Positions 16,759-25,418 of a DNA stretch of 64,000 nucleotides are shown one piece after another; position 1 is the stretch's first letter; every line of letters starts with the position of its first letter. The notes beneath the pieces are model-generated. The model did no database searches. It was not told where the DNA came from and saw only the letters and a program-made list of their open reading frames with translations. The stretch is from contig NZ_JAUSUH010000001.1 of the NCBI RefSeq assembly GCF_030813595.1, forward strand, positions 620,001 through 684,000, written 5' to 3'. Source of the DNA: Ancylobacter vacuolatus (lineage in GTDB: Bacteria > Pseudomonadota > Alphaproteobacteria > Rhizobiales > Xanthobacteraceae). Both the position numbers and the translations under genes were made by a program.

Positions 16759-19092
16759 GTGCGTAAGCCAATAAAAGCCAAAGGGCGCAAGCCCGCCCGT
16801 CCGACCCTGCCCGCCGGCCTCACCCGGGGGCTGCCTGGTCGCGAGGAGTTGATGGCGTTCATCGCGGCGCATGGCGGCGATGTCGGCAAGCGGGACATTT
16901 CGCGTGCCTTCGGCCTCGACGGCGGCGACCGCATCGCGCTCAAGGCGCTGCTGCGCGAACTGGCCGATGAGGGCGTGCTGGGAACCAAGCGCCGCAAGAT
17001 TCACCTCCCCGGCGCCCTCCCCGCCGTGGTGATGTCGGAAATCGTCGAGCGCGACGAGGATGGCGAACTCATCGCCACGCCGGTGGACTGGGACGAGGAG
17101 GAGAATGGCGAGGCCCCACGCATATTGGTGCGCCTCGCCCGTCGAGGACGGCTGGCCGGTCCCGCGCCCACGCTCGGCGACCGTGTGCTGCTGAAGACCG
17201 AGGAAATCCCCGAGGCGGACGGCCTGATCCGCCACAATGGCGTCGTGCTCAAGCTGCTTGAGAAGGCCCGCGCCCTCACTCTCGGCATCTACCGCCGCGA
17301 TGCCCAAGGGGGCGGCCGGCTGATTCCGATCGACAAGCGCAATATGGGCCGCGAACTCGCCATCCCGCCTGACTTCGCCGGCGATGCGCAGGAGGGCGAC
17401 CTCGTCTCGGTCGAAATCGTGCGCCACCACGCCTATGGCCTGCCCACCGCCAAGGTGAAGGAACGCCTTGGCTCGGTGTCGACGGAAAAGGCGATCAGTC
17501 TCATCGCCATTCATGCCCATGGCATTCCCAGCGTCTTCCGGCGCGAGGCGCTGGCGGAAGCGGAGGCGGCCCGCCCGGCCACGCTGGCCGGGCGCGAGGA
17601 CTGGCGCGAGCTGCCGCTGCTCACCATTGATCCGCCCGACGCCAAGGACCATGACGACGCCGTGCACGCGACGGCGGACCTCGACCCGGACAATGAGGGC
17701 GGCTTCATCGTCACCGTCGCCATCGCCGATGTCGCCGCCTATGTCCGCCCCGGCAGCGGGCTCGACCGCGAGGCACTGGCGCGCGGCAATTCGGTGTATT
17801 TCCCCGACCGCGTCGTGCCGATGCTGCCCGAGCGCATTTCCAACGATCTGTGCTCGCTGCGCCCGAACGAGGACCGCCCGGCGCTGGCGGTGCGGATGGT
17901 GATCGGCGCCAATGGCCGCAAGAAGCGCCATGCCTTCCACCGCATCATGATGCGCTCGGCCGCCAAGCTGGCCTATGCGCAGGCGCAGGCGGCGATCGAC
18001 GGGCATACCGACGAGACGACAGCGCCGCTGCTGGACGACGTGCTGCGCCCGCTCTGGGCCGCCTATGGCGCGGTGAAGCAGGCCCGCGACGCCCGCGCGC
18101 CGCTGGACCTCGATTTGCCCGAGCGCAAGATCCTGCTGAAGCCCGACGGCACGGTCGACCGGGTGATCGTGCCGGAGCGGCTCGACGCGCATAAGCTGAT
18201 CGAAGAGTTCATGATCCTCGCCAATGTCGCCGCCGCCGAGACGCTGGAAGAAAAGCACATTCCGCTGATCTACCGCGTGCACGACCAGCCCTCGCTGGAG
18301 AAGATGTCCGGCCTGCGCGACTTTCTGCAGACGCTCGACATCAAGCTGCCGAAGACCGACGCGGTGCGGCCGGCGCAGTTCAACGACATCCTCGCCCGCG
18401 TCGCCGGCTCGGAGCTGGCGCCGCTGGTCAACCAGGTGATCCTGCGCAGCCAGGCGCAGGCGGAATATGCCAACGAGAATTACGGCCATTTCGGCCTGCA
18501 TCTGCGGCGCTACGCCCATTTCACCTCGCCGATCCGCCGCTATGCCGATCTCATCGTGCACCGGGCGCTGGTGCGGGCGCTGGGCCTCGGCCGGGACGGC
18601 CTGCCGGAGACCGTGACGCCCGAGCAGCTGGCGGAGATCGCGGCGCGCATTTCCGCCAGCGAGCGCCGGGCGATGGCCGCCGAGCGCGAGACGATCGACC
18701 GGCTGATCGCCCACCATATGGCCGAGCAGATCGGCGCCACCTTCAAGGCCCGCATCTCAGGCGTCACCAAGGCCGGGCTGTTCGTCGCCCTCAACGACAC
18801 CGGCGCGGACGGCTTCATCCCCGCCGTCACCCTCGGCCAAGACTATTTTCGCTATGACGAGGTGCGCCACGCCCTCATCGGCGAGCGCACGGGCGAGATG
18901 CACCGCTTGGGCGACCGCGTCGAAGTGAAGCTCGTGGAAGCGGCGCCGGTGGCTGGCGCGCTGCGGTTCGAGCTACTATCTGAGGGCAGGCACGTAACGC
19001 CCGACAAGCGCCGGCCCGGTGGTGCGCGCGGGCGCTATGGCCGGCCGGAGTCGCGCCCCCATGGACCCAAGCGCATCGGCAAGCGCAAATAG
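16759..19092 (+). CDS. rnr: ribonuclease R
   Basis: 777 residues from a GTG start. The order is an N-terminal basic stretch with a winged-helix-like part, cold-shock domains, the RNB catalytic domain, S1, and a basic tail. The RNB active site DPPDAKDHDDAVHA lies near residues 290-303 and holds the metal-binding aspartates. The S1 domain begins at GATFKARISGVTKAGLFV (about 658). The C-terminus GPKRIGKRK is basic as usual. RNase R is a 3'-5' exoribonuclease that degrades structured RNA. The DUF983 gene follows after 18 bases and the NUDIX gene after that. Confidence 0.95.
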   Translation: MRKPIKAKGRKPARPTLPAGLTRGLPGREELMAFIAAHGGDVGKRDISRAFGLDGGDRIALKALLRELADEGVLGTKRRKIHLPGALPAVVMSEIVERDEDGELIATPVDWDEEENGEAPRILVRLARRGRLAGPAPTLGDRVLLKTEEIPEADGLIRHNGVVLKLLEKARALTLGIYRRDAQGGGRLIPIDKRNMGRELAIPPDFAGDAQEGDLVSVEIVRHHAYGLPTAKVKERLGSVSTEKAISLIAIHAHGIPSVFRREALAEAEAARPATLAGREDWRELPLLTIDPPDAKDHDDAVHATADLDPDNEGGFIVTVAIADVAAYVRPGSGLDREALARGNSVYFPDRVVPMLPERISNDLCSLRPNEDRPALAVRMVIGANGRKKRHAFHRIMMRSAAKLAYAQAQAAIDGHTDETTAPLLDDVLRPLWAAYGAVKQARDARAPLDLDLPERKILLKPDGTVDRVIVPERLDAHKLIEEFMILANVAAAETLEEKHIPLIYRVHDQPSLEKMSGLRDFLQTLDIKLPKTDAVRPAQFNDILARVAGSELAPLVNQVILRSQAQAEYANENYGHFGLHLRRYAHFTSPIRRYADLIVHRALVRALGLGRDGLPETVTPEQLAEIAARISASERRAMAAERETIDRLIAHHMAEQIGATFKARISGVTKAGLFVALNDTGADGFIPAVTLGQDYFRYDEVRHALIGERTGEMHRLGDRVEVKLVEAAPVAGALRFELLSEGRHVTPDKRRPGGARGRYGRPESRPHGPKRIGKRK

Positions 19093-19110
19093 CGCCGGAG
19101 GCGCCCCGCC

Positions 19111-19560
19111 ATGAAGGATCATTCCCACCAGCCCCACCGCCCGGTTGGCCCGGCGATGATGAACGGCCTGCGCCTGCGCTGCCCCGCCTGCGGCAAGGGC
19201 GCGATGTTCGGCGCCTATCTCAAGGTAAACGAGCATTGCCCGAATTGCGGCGAGGAGCTGTGGCACCACCGCGCCGACGACGCGCCGCCCTACATGGTCA
19301 TCACCATTGTCGGCCATATCGTCGTGCCGCTGCTGCTGGCGGTGGAGATGGCGCTGCACCCGGCGGTGTGGATCCACCTCATCATCTGGCTGCCGATGAC
19401 GCTACTGCTGTCGCTGCTGCTGCTGCCGCCGGTGAAGGGGGCGCTCATCGCCTATCAATGGGCGCTGAACATGCACGGGTTCGACCCGACCGATTCCGAG
19501 CGCGAGGCGCTGCCGCCCAGTCACCGGTCCGATGCCGTTCCCGCCGGCAAGCGCTCCTGA
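19111..19560 (+). CDS. DUF983 family membrane protein
   Basis: 149 residues. An N-terminal zinc-ribbon-like pair, CPACGKG (from residue 25) and CPNCGEE (from about 45), precedes two membrane segments, VITIVGHIVVPLLLAVEMAL and the long hydrophobic WLPMTLLLSLLLLPP, then the short soluble tail. This matches DUF983, a family of unknown function common in alphaproteobacteria, including beside cytochrome oxidase genes. Here it lies between rnr and a NUDIX gene with short gaps, suggesting one transcript. Confidence 0.88.
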   Translation: MKDHSHQPHRPVGPAMMNGLRLRCPACGKGAMFGAYLKVNEHCPNCGEELWHHRADDAPPYMVITIVGHIVVPLLLAVEMALHPAVWIHLIIWLPMTLLLSLLLLPPVKGALIAYQWALNMHGFDPTDSEREALPPSHRSDAVPAGKRS

Positions 19561-19607
19561 TCGGCCCTATTGGCCTCACTGCACTGACACTCCACCACAC
19601 TGCACTC

Positions 19608-20348
19608 ATGAAACCGACCGATGTCTCCCCGAATTTCCCGCGCGAACGGCTCGACGCGGGCCATCCGCTCGTCCGCCCGGTGGACGCAGCCGCGCTGATT
19701 CTGGTTGACCGATCAAAGCGAATCCCGCGCGTTCTGCTCGGGCGACGCAACCCCGCGTTGCGTTTCATGCCGGGGAAATTCGTGTTTCCCGGCGGGCGCG
19801 TTGACGCGGCGGACCGGCAGGTTCCGGTTTATGGCATGCTCGATTCCGAGAGCGAACGCAGGCTGTTAGCCCGTGTCGCCCGCCCGAGCACGACCCGCGC
19901 CCGGGCGCTGGCGCTCGCCGCTATCCGCGAGACCGGCGAAGAGACCGGCCTGCTCATCGGCACGAACGAGGCCGGCGCGCCGGGCCCTTTTCCCGGACCC
20001 TGGCAAGATTTTAGCGCGGCCGGGCTGTTTCCCAATCTGGAGGCGCTGACCTTCGTCGCCCGCGCCATCACCCCGCCCCGCCTCGCCCGCCGCTTCGACA
20101 CACGCTTCTTCATGGCGGAGCTTTCCCATGTTGCCCATCGCCTCGACAATGTGATCGGGCCGGAGGCGGAACTCGTGGACGCTCAATGGCTTACGCTGAA
20201 CGACGCGCTGCAGGCGGACGTGCCTGACATCACGCGGACGATCCTTACCGAGGTCGCCCCGCGCCTGAAGGGCGGCCACCGGCCATGGCAGCCGGTGCCG
20301 TTCTATTTCACGCGCGGCGCAAGGGTTTATCGCGAGACGCTGGCGTAA
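19608..20348 (+). CDS. NUDIX hydrolase with extended insert
   Basis: 246 residues from ATG 19608. A NUDIX box is present but stretched: FVFPGGRVD (near residue 60) is separated from AAIRETGEETGLLIG (near 105) by an insert of about 35 residues rather than the usual few. This is the arrangement of NUDT19-like proteins, some of which hydrolyse coenzyme A derivatives. The catalytic REtgEE glutamates are intact. Later segments (FDTRFFMAEL, LVDAQWLTL) fit the same group. It is a probable cytosolic pyrophosphohydrolase; the substrate is not known. Same strand as rnr and DUF983. Confidence 0.82.
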   Translation: MKPTDVSPNFPRERLDAGHPLVRPVDAAALILVDRSKRIPRVLLGRRNPALRFMPGKFVFPGGRVDAADRQVPVYGMLDSESERRLLARVARPSTTRARALALAAIRETGEETGLLIGTNEAGAPGPFPGPWQDFSAAGLFPNLEALTFVARAITPPRLARRFDTRFFMAELSHVAHRLDNVIGPEAELVDAQWLTLNDALQADVPDITRTILTEVAPRLKGGHRPWQPVPFYFTRGARVYRETLA

Positions 20349-20389
20349 GAGGCGAACCCCGCCAGCAATTCCCGGCATGACATCATTGC

Positions 20390-20409
20390 CAAAAGTCATT
20401 CGACTTTTG
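20390..20409. promoter_or_regulatory. 8-bp inverted repeat upstream of MFS gene
   Basis: CAAAAGTC and GACTTTTG flank a 4-base ATTC centre, in the 111-base gap after the NUDIX gene and about 50 bases before the MFS start. It could be an operator for a dimeric repressor or a weak terminator. It has no G+C-rich stem and no T-tract beyond its own arm, which favours an operator. Confidence 0.4.
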
Positions 20410-20459
20410 TCGTCCATGAGCTAGAGGCAGCGATCCGGGAAACAACCGCCCGGCGTCAG

Positions 20460-21629
20460 GTGCCCGCCATGCATGCCCCCGCCCTCTCGCCTCCCGTGAA
20501 TGTCGCCTCCATCGCGGCCGCCATCGCCGCCATTTCGGCGGTGGGGCTCGGCCTCGCCCTCTCCATTCCGCTGCTCGCGTTTGAGTTGCACGACCGGGGT
20601 ATCTCCTCGACCTGGATCGGCATCAACACGGCGGTGGGCGGGCTCGCCACCATCGCGCTGGCGCCCTTCCTGCCCAAGCTGGTGCGCCGCATCGGCGCCG
20701 GCCCCCTGCTTCTGGCGGCCATCCTCAGCGCCGCCATAAGCCTGCTCGCGTTCAGGATCACCCCATCCTTCGTAATGTGGTTTCCCCTCCGCTTCATCTT
20801 CGGGGCGGCACTGTGCGTGCTGTTCGTGGTCAGCGAGTTCTGGATCAACGCCGCCTCGCCAAACCACCGGCGCGGGCTGGTCATCGGCATTTACGGGACC
20901 GTGCTTTCGATGGGCTTCGCCGGAGGCCCGGCGATTCTCAGCCTCGTCGGCACGCAGGGCTGGGCGCCCTATCTCTGCGGTGCCGCTTTCTTCGCGCTGG
21001 CCGGCATCCCTGTCTTGATCGGCGCCGCCGGCGCGCCGGCCATCGAGGAGGACCATTCCGGCGGCGGCGTGTGGACGCTCATGCGGATCGCCCCGGCAGC
21101 CACCCTCGCCGCCTTCATCTTCGGTGCCGTGGAAACGGGGATGATCAATTTCCTGCCGCTTTACGGCCTGCGGCGCGGGCTGGACGCGGGCGAGGCGGCA
21201 CTTCTGCTCACCGTCGCCGAACTCGGCAATGTCGCCCTGCAACTGCCGCTCGGCCTGCTGAGCGACAGGGTCGACCGTCGCCGGCTGCTGCTTGGCTGTG
21301 GAATCATCGGCGTTCTCGGCTCCTTTCTGATCCCCCACCTCCCCATCGACAGTTGGGCGATGTGGATCGCGGCATTTCTCACCACGGGAATCGTCGCCGG
21401 CCTGTACACGGTCGGCCTCGCTCTGCTCGGCGCGCGCTTTAACGGGGCGGCACTCGCCACCGCCAATGCGGCCTTCGTGATGCTCTACTCGATTGGCCTC
21501 ACCGTGGGCCCCACGGCGGTGGGCGGCAGCATGCAGCTGCTGGATCCGCACGGTTTCGCCTGGGCGATCGGGGCCTTCCTTCTGCTCTATGTGCTGGTCG
21601 TCGCCGGGCAGATTTGGCGCGATCGCTGA
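20460..21629 (+). CDS. MFS transporter, YcaD-like
   Basis: 389 residues with 12 hydrophobic segments. The GTG at 20460 or the ATG at 20469 can start it; both keep the same first membrane segment. The motif A region (FLPKLVRRIGAGPLLL) is weaker than in drug exporters, while the SEFWINAASPNHRRG loop after the fourth segment is typical of the YcaD-type group of uncharacterised carriers. Substrate unknown. An inverted repeat lies just upstream. rpmG follows 131 bases later. Confidence 0.82.
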   Translation: MPAMHAPALSPPVNVASIAAAIAAISAVGLGLALSIPLLAFELHDRGISSTWIGINTAVGGLATIALAPFLPKLVRRIGAGPLLLAAILSAAISLLAFRITPSFVMWFPLRFIFGAALCVLFVVSEFWINAASPNHRRGLVIGIYGTVLSMGFAGGPAILSLVGTQGWAPYLCGAAFFALAGIPVLIGAAGAPAIEEDHSGGGVWTLMRIAPAATLAAFIFGAVETGMINFLPLYGLRRGLDAGEAALLLTVAELGNVALQLPLGLLSDRVDRRRLLLGCGIIGVLGSFLIPHLPIDSWAMWIAAFLTTGIVAGLYTVGLALLGARFNGAALATANAAFVMLYSIGLTVGPTAVGGSMQLLDPHGFAWAIGAFLLLYVLVVAGQIWRDR

Positions 21630-21760
21630 GCGCGCTTCCTTGACATTCGCGCGCCGATCACGGATACGGACGCGCAACGAGCGGCGGATCTGCCGCGCGA
21701 ACCCGTTTACTTCGGCGTGGCGCCACCACGTTCGAGAGCCACGCTCCAGGAGACCCGGTC

Positions 21761-21928
21761 ATGGCCAAGGCAACGACCATCAAGATCAAGCTCGTGTCGA
21801 GCGCCGACACCGGCTTCTTTTACGTGACCAAGAAGAACTCGCGCACCATGACCGACAAGCTGGTCGTGAAGAAGTACGACCCGGTTGCGCGCAAGCATGT
21901 CGAGTTCCGCGAAGGCAAGATCAAGTGA
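21761..21928 (+). CDS. rpmG: 50S ribosomal protein L33
   Basis: 55 residues, [18 protein letters not shown] at the start and [14 protein letters not shown] at the end, the standard L33. It has no cysteines, so it is the zinc-independent form. CCAGGAGAC lies upstream of the ATG as a good ribosome binding site. It is a single-gene unit: 131 bases separate it from the MFS gene and an intrinsic terminator follows 33 bases after the stop. Confidence 0.96.
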   Translation: MAKATTIKIKLVSSADTGFFYVTKKNSRTMTDKLVVKKYDPVARKHVEFREGKIK

Positions 21929-21961
21929 TCTGAACCGCCGCACGGGCCCAGCCCGAAATGC

Positions 21962-21990
21962 AAAAGGCGCCGCGAGGCGCCTTTTCTTTT
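21962..21990 (+). terminator. rho-independent terminator of rpmG
   Basis: AAAAGGCGCC (21962-21971) pairs perfectly with GGCGCCTTTT (21976-21985) around the tetraloop GCGA, followed by CTTTT. The tail reads CCTTTTCTTTTGGCTG, a sequence shared with two other terminators in this window. Confidence 0.92.
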
Positions 21991-22272
21991 GGCTGCGCCG
22001 TTTTGGCGCGAATAAGTTGTCTTGGGCTGAAGTCGGGAGACTTATCCGTGTCGGGCGAATCTGGAATCGGCGAGCGGTGAACGGAGAGGCCATCCGTAGC
22101 AACCGCCCGCCGACCAGACCCTACGGACCCAGGAGATGCGGCGGACCCGAGCACTCCGCAGGGCAAACGGATACCTTATTCAGGCTACCCGAACCGGCGC
22201 CAATTGCAACGGGGATTATCAGCGGAATCACAGGCGGAGTGGCAGGCCTCGTCTTGCCCCTCGCCCGCCCTT
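21991..22272. other. gene-free stretch after rpmG
   Basis: About 280 bases between the rpmG terminator and the end of divK. Translations in all frames look like chance open frames in G+C-rich DNA. No hairpin, repeat or RNA gene was recognised. The divK gene has no clear terminator in it. Confidence 0.4.
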
Positions 22273-22644
22273 TCAGGGCACCGGGGCGAATTGGCGCACC
22301 GTCTCCAAGAATTTCGCCACCGAGATCGGCTTGGAGAGATAGGCCTCGCAGCCCCCCTCGCGAATGCGCTCCTCGTCGCCCTTCATGGCGAAGGCCGTGA
22401 CGGCGATGACGGGAATCGCCTTCAGCTCCGGATCGGCCTTGAGGGCGCGGGTCACATCGAGGCCAGAGACCTCGGGAAGCTGGATGTCCATCAGGATCAG
22501 GTCCGGCCGGTGCTTGCGCGCCAGGTCCATGGCTTCGATGCCATTTCGGGTGCCGACCGTGATATAGCCATGGGCTTCGAGCAGATCGTTGAAGAGCTTC
22601 ATGTTGAGCTCATTGTCCTCGACGATCAGAACGGTCTTGGGCAT
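22273..22644 (-). CDS. divK: single-domain response regulator DivK
   Basis: 123 residues consisting of one receiver domain: [16 protein letters not shown] with Glu9 and Asp10, phosphoacceptor Asp53 in [13 protein letters not shown], Thr in AVTAFAM and Lys in YLSKPIS. Both length and sequence match DivK of Caulobacter and its rhizobial orthologues. DivK connects the DivJ and PleC histidine kinases to the DivL-CckA-CtrA pathway that sets cell polarity and cell-cycle timing. The longer in-frame start lacks conservation. It is divergent from DUF3572, 107 bases away, an arrangement I associate with Hyphomicrobiales. Confidence 0.93.
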   Translation of the reverse strand: MPKTVLIVEDNELNMKLFNDLLEAHGYITVGTRNGIEAMDLARKHRPDLILMDIQLPEVSGLDVTRALKADPELKAIPVIAVTAFAMKGDEERIREGGCEAYLSKPISVAKFLETVRQFAPVP

Positions 22645-22751
22645 TGCTCGACGGTCCCTGAGACGACGGCACGTTCTGGCGAGCCGGAATCGCTCGCCCA
22701 TCCGCCGGTCGATACGCTAGCTTTACCCACCCATTCCTTACGGAACCGGAA

Positions 22752-23054
22752 ATGAAGACCCGCAACTCACGCTCCCCCACGCAGATCTCGGCAGCCCGAC
22801 AGGTCGCCCTCGGCGCCCTCGCCTATCTCGCCGGCGATCCTGAGCGCATCGGCCCCTTTCTCGCCGAAAGCGGTCTGTCGCCCGCCGACCTGCGCGGGGC
22901 GGTGGGTTCGGCCGCCTTCCATGTGGCGCTGCTCGATCATCTGATCAACCATCAGGAACTCCTCATCGCCTATGCTGGCGAGGCGGAGATCGACCCGGGC
23001 CATGTCGTGGCGGCGCGCGAGATTTTGTTTCACGCCGAAATCGGCGAGGACTGA
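22752..23054 (+). CDS. DUF3572 family protein
   Basis: 100 residues, with ALGALAYLAGDPERIGPFLAE and then SGLSPADLR, the core of DUF3572. This is a small helical family in alphaproteobacteria found next to divK and dinB. It is probably cytosolic; function unknown. The start is the ATG in CCGGAAATGAAG. dinB starts 22 bases after the stop, so the two are likely on one transcript. Confidence 0.88.
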   Translation: MKTRNSRSPTQISAARQVALGALAYLAGDPERIGPFLAESGLSPADLRGAVGSAAFHVALLDHLINHQELLIAYAGEAEIDPGHVVAAREILFHAEIGED

Positions 23055-23076
23055 GCGGAGCGAACGGAGCACGGCT

Positions 23077-24483
23077 ATGGCGCGCCAGCCGGCCTTCTGC
23101 CGCGATTGCCTGAGCGAGGCCGGTGAGGAGCGTCGCTGCACCCGTTGCGGCAGTCCGCGACTTGTACGCCATGCCGAGCTCGACACGTTGCACGTCGCGC
23201 ATATCGACTGCGACGCCTTCTACGCCTCGGTGGAGAAGCGCGACGACCCGGCGCTGCGCGATGTGCCGGTCATCATCGGCGGCGGCAAGCGCGGCGTGGT
23301 CTCCACCGCCTGCTACCTCGCCCGCGTGAAGGGCGTGCGCTCGGCCATGCCGATGTTCAAGGCCCTCGCCCTCTGCCCGGAAGCGGTGGTTATCAAGCCG
23401 AGCATGGCGAAATATGTCGCGGTCGGCCGCCAGATCCGCGAGCGCTTCTTAAGCCTGACGCCGCTGGTCGAGCCACTTTCCATCGATGAAGCTTTTCTCG
23501 ACCTCGCCGGCACCGAGCTTCTGCACGGGGAAAGCCCGGCGCGGGCCCTGGCCCGGCTCGCGCGCGCCGTTGAGACGGAGATCGGCGTGACCATCTCGAT
23601 TGGCCTCGCGCCCAACAAATTCCTCGCCAAGATGGCCTCCGAACTCGACAAGCCGCGCGGCTTCGCCGTGATAGGGACGCAGGAGGCCATGGCCTTTCTC
23701 GCGGAGCGCAGCGTCGGCGCGATCTGGGGCGTCGGCAAGGCGACGCAGGAGCGGCTGGGGCGCGAGGGCTACCGTACCATCGCCGACCTGCAGGCGGCGG
23801 ACGAGACGGCGCTGGCCCGCCGATTCGGCAATGAGGGCCTGCGGCTATGGCGTCTCGCACGCGGCATCGATACGCGCACCGTGAACCCCGAGCGGGAGAC
23901 CAAGAGCGTCTCGACCGAAACCACCTTCGACACCGACATTGCCGATTACCGCACGCTGGAACAGGAACTCTACCGGCTCACCCGCAAGCTCTCCGACCGG
24001 CTGAAAGCTGCCGAACTGGCCGGCCGCACCGTCACGCTGAAGCTGAAGACATCCGATTTCCGGCTTGTCACCCGCGCCCGCTCGCTGGAAGACCCGACGC
24101 GGCTCGCCCACCGCATCTTCGACCATGCCCGCGAATTGCTCGCCCGCGAAACGGATGGGCGGCGCTTTCGGCTGATCGGGGTCGGCGTGTCGGAACTTGC
24201 CGACCCGGTGCTGGCCGACCCGGCGGATCTCGTCGACACCTCCGCCACCAAGCGGGGCTTGGCGGAACTGGCGACCGACGCGCTGCGCGCCCGGTTCGGC
24301 AAGGAGATCATCGACCGCGGTATCGCCCTCGATGCGCCACGCCGGCACGAGCCCGAGCAGCCGCACCGCAACCGGCCCGATGAGCAGGCGCCAACGTCAT
24401 CAAACGCGGCGGCCGATGGCGGCGAGGCTACCGCCAAACCTATTTCGCGCAGTCTTCTTTCGGCAGCGCCTCGTAGGAAATGA
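23077..24483 (+). CDS. dinB: DNA polymerase IV with N-terminal zinc ribbon
   Basis: 468 residues of Y-family polymerase. Catalytic residues are Asp44 and Asp46 in HIDCDAFYASVE and Asp137 with Glu138 in LSIDEAFLD. The helix-hairpin-helix region near GAIWGVGKATQERL and the little-finger domain follow. Before the palm lies a CxxC pair (Cys8 and Cys11, Cys21 and Cys24), likely a zinc ribbon, which E. coli DinB lacks; I have seen it in other alphaproteobacterial sequences. The polymerase copies across damaged bases without proofreading. No LexA-type box was found upstream. The last 44 bases overlap the convergent eipB gene. Confidence 0.94.
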   Translation: MARQPAFCRDCLSEAGEERRCTRCGSPRLVRHAELDTLHVAHIDCDAFYASVEKRDDPALRDVPVIIGGGKRGVVSTACYLARVKGVRSAMPMFKALALCPEAVVIKPSMAKYVAVGRQIRERFLSLTPLVEPLSIDEAFLDLAGTELLHGESPARALARLARAVETEIGVTISIGLAPNKFLAKMASELDKPRGFAVIGTQEAMAFLAERSVGAIWGVGKATQERLGREGYRTIADLQAADETALARRFGNEGLRLWRLARGIDTRTVNPERETKSVSTETTFDTDIADYRTLEQELYRLTRKLSDRLKAAELAGRTVTLKLKTSDFRLVTRARSLEDPTRLAHRIFDHARELLARETDGRRFRLIGVGVSELADPVLADPADLVDTSATKRGLAELATDALRARFGKEIIDRGIALDAPRRHEPEQPHRNRPDEQAPTSSNAAADGGEATAKPISRSLLSAAPRRK

Positions 24484-25258
24484 GCGTGCCGTTCAGCGCG
24501 AACTCGCCATAATCGAGCTTCAACTTGCGGCTCACGCCATTGTCGAACATGTCGAAGCTAATGACGTAGTCCGGCGTCTCGCTGGTGCCTCCGCGCTCGT
24601 AATAGCTGATCGTGACAGGGAAGCGGGGCCGGCCGGCTAGATCGCCTGACGTGGCGGCCTCTTCCAGCCCCTTGGCGTCGCGGGTTTCGCGGCCGATGAC
24701 CGCCAGCGTGTCATAAACCTTCTTGGCGTCGGGTGACCCATCGAAGACAGGCGCCTCCAACACCGACTCGCCGCTTTCCGCGCTGCCGATGAGGCGCAAC
24801 ACGTGTTGGGTCGGCAGCAGGACATTCTTGCCGAGCACGACGGTCCGCGCCTCCGGCTTGGTCGCCGTCACCGAGAGCTCGCCCTCCTTGCGCTCGGCCA
24901 CGCCGTCGGCTTCCTCTGATGTCTCGCCATTGAGCCTGTTGGTGACGCGGAAGCGATAGGATTTGCCCTCGCCATCCTCCCAGGTGGCCGTCGACACAGC
25001 ACTGTTAACCCGCCCCCCATCGGTGGCGAGGTCGGTATCCTGTCGCAGTTGCACCGAATAGCCGGCGCACGCGCTGCCGCGCATCTCATAGACAATCCGC
25101 CCCTCGGCGCCGTTGATGCGGGTTCCGGACTTCGAGGCGTCGAGCGAAACCGTATAGGTAGCGCGGTGCGGCGACAGCTGAATTGCCATGGCCGGAAGGC
25201 CCGACGCCCCGAGCAGAAGGGCCGCGACGGCGAAGCGGGGAAAACATGAGGACGGCAT
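24440..25258 (-). CDS. eipB: DUF1849 cell envelope protein, EipB-like
   Basis: 272 residues from the ATG at 25258 with a signal peptide (MPSSCFPRFAVAALLLGAS, cleaved near AMA). The mature protein starts IQLSPHRATYTVSL, the DUF1849 opening. EipB of Brucella is a periplasmic beta-spiral protein needed for envelope integrity, with one conserved disulfide between two far-apart cysteines. Here the matching pair would be Cys64 (GSACAGYS) and Cys270 (KEDCAK). The gene ends inside the dinB 3' end by 44 bases, tail to tail. Upstream 160 bases separate it from the divergent RidA gene. Confidence 0.85.
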   Translation of the reverse strand: MPSSCFPRFAVAALLLGASGLPAMAIQLSPHRATYTVSLDASKSGTRINGAEGRIVYEMRGSACAGYSVQLRQDTDLATDGGRVNSAVSTATWEDGEGKSYRFRVTNRLNGETSEEADGVAERKEGELSVTATKPEARTVVLGKNVLLPTQHVLRLIGSAESGESVLEAPVFDGSPDAKKVYDTLAVIGRETRDAKGLEEAATSGDLAGRPRFPVTISYYERGGTSETPDYVISFDMFDNGVSRKLKLDYGEFALNGTLISYEALPKEDCAK

Positions 25259-25418
25259 AGGCAAAGGGCTCCTCGCAGACGTCAGTCGCGGCTTGCGAAT
25301 GGCGAACTGATCCGCCAAACATGACCCATCGAAGATGGCAATTGCAGGTCGGTTGCCGCTCATTGGCCGCCACCGCATGCCCAGCAGGCATGCGCGCTCA
25401 AGATAGCAGGAGATCCCC

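Noticed and set aside
16723-18717. 664-codon open frame opposite rnr
   Set aside because: Same mirror effect; no motif, and the RNase R frame is fully conserved on the other strand.
22645-23076. LexA box (GAAC-N7-GTTC) or CtrA sites (TTAA-N7-TTAA) controlling dinB or divK
   Set aside because: Neither motif was found in full in these gaps; single half-sites are expected by chance.
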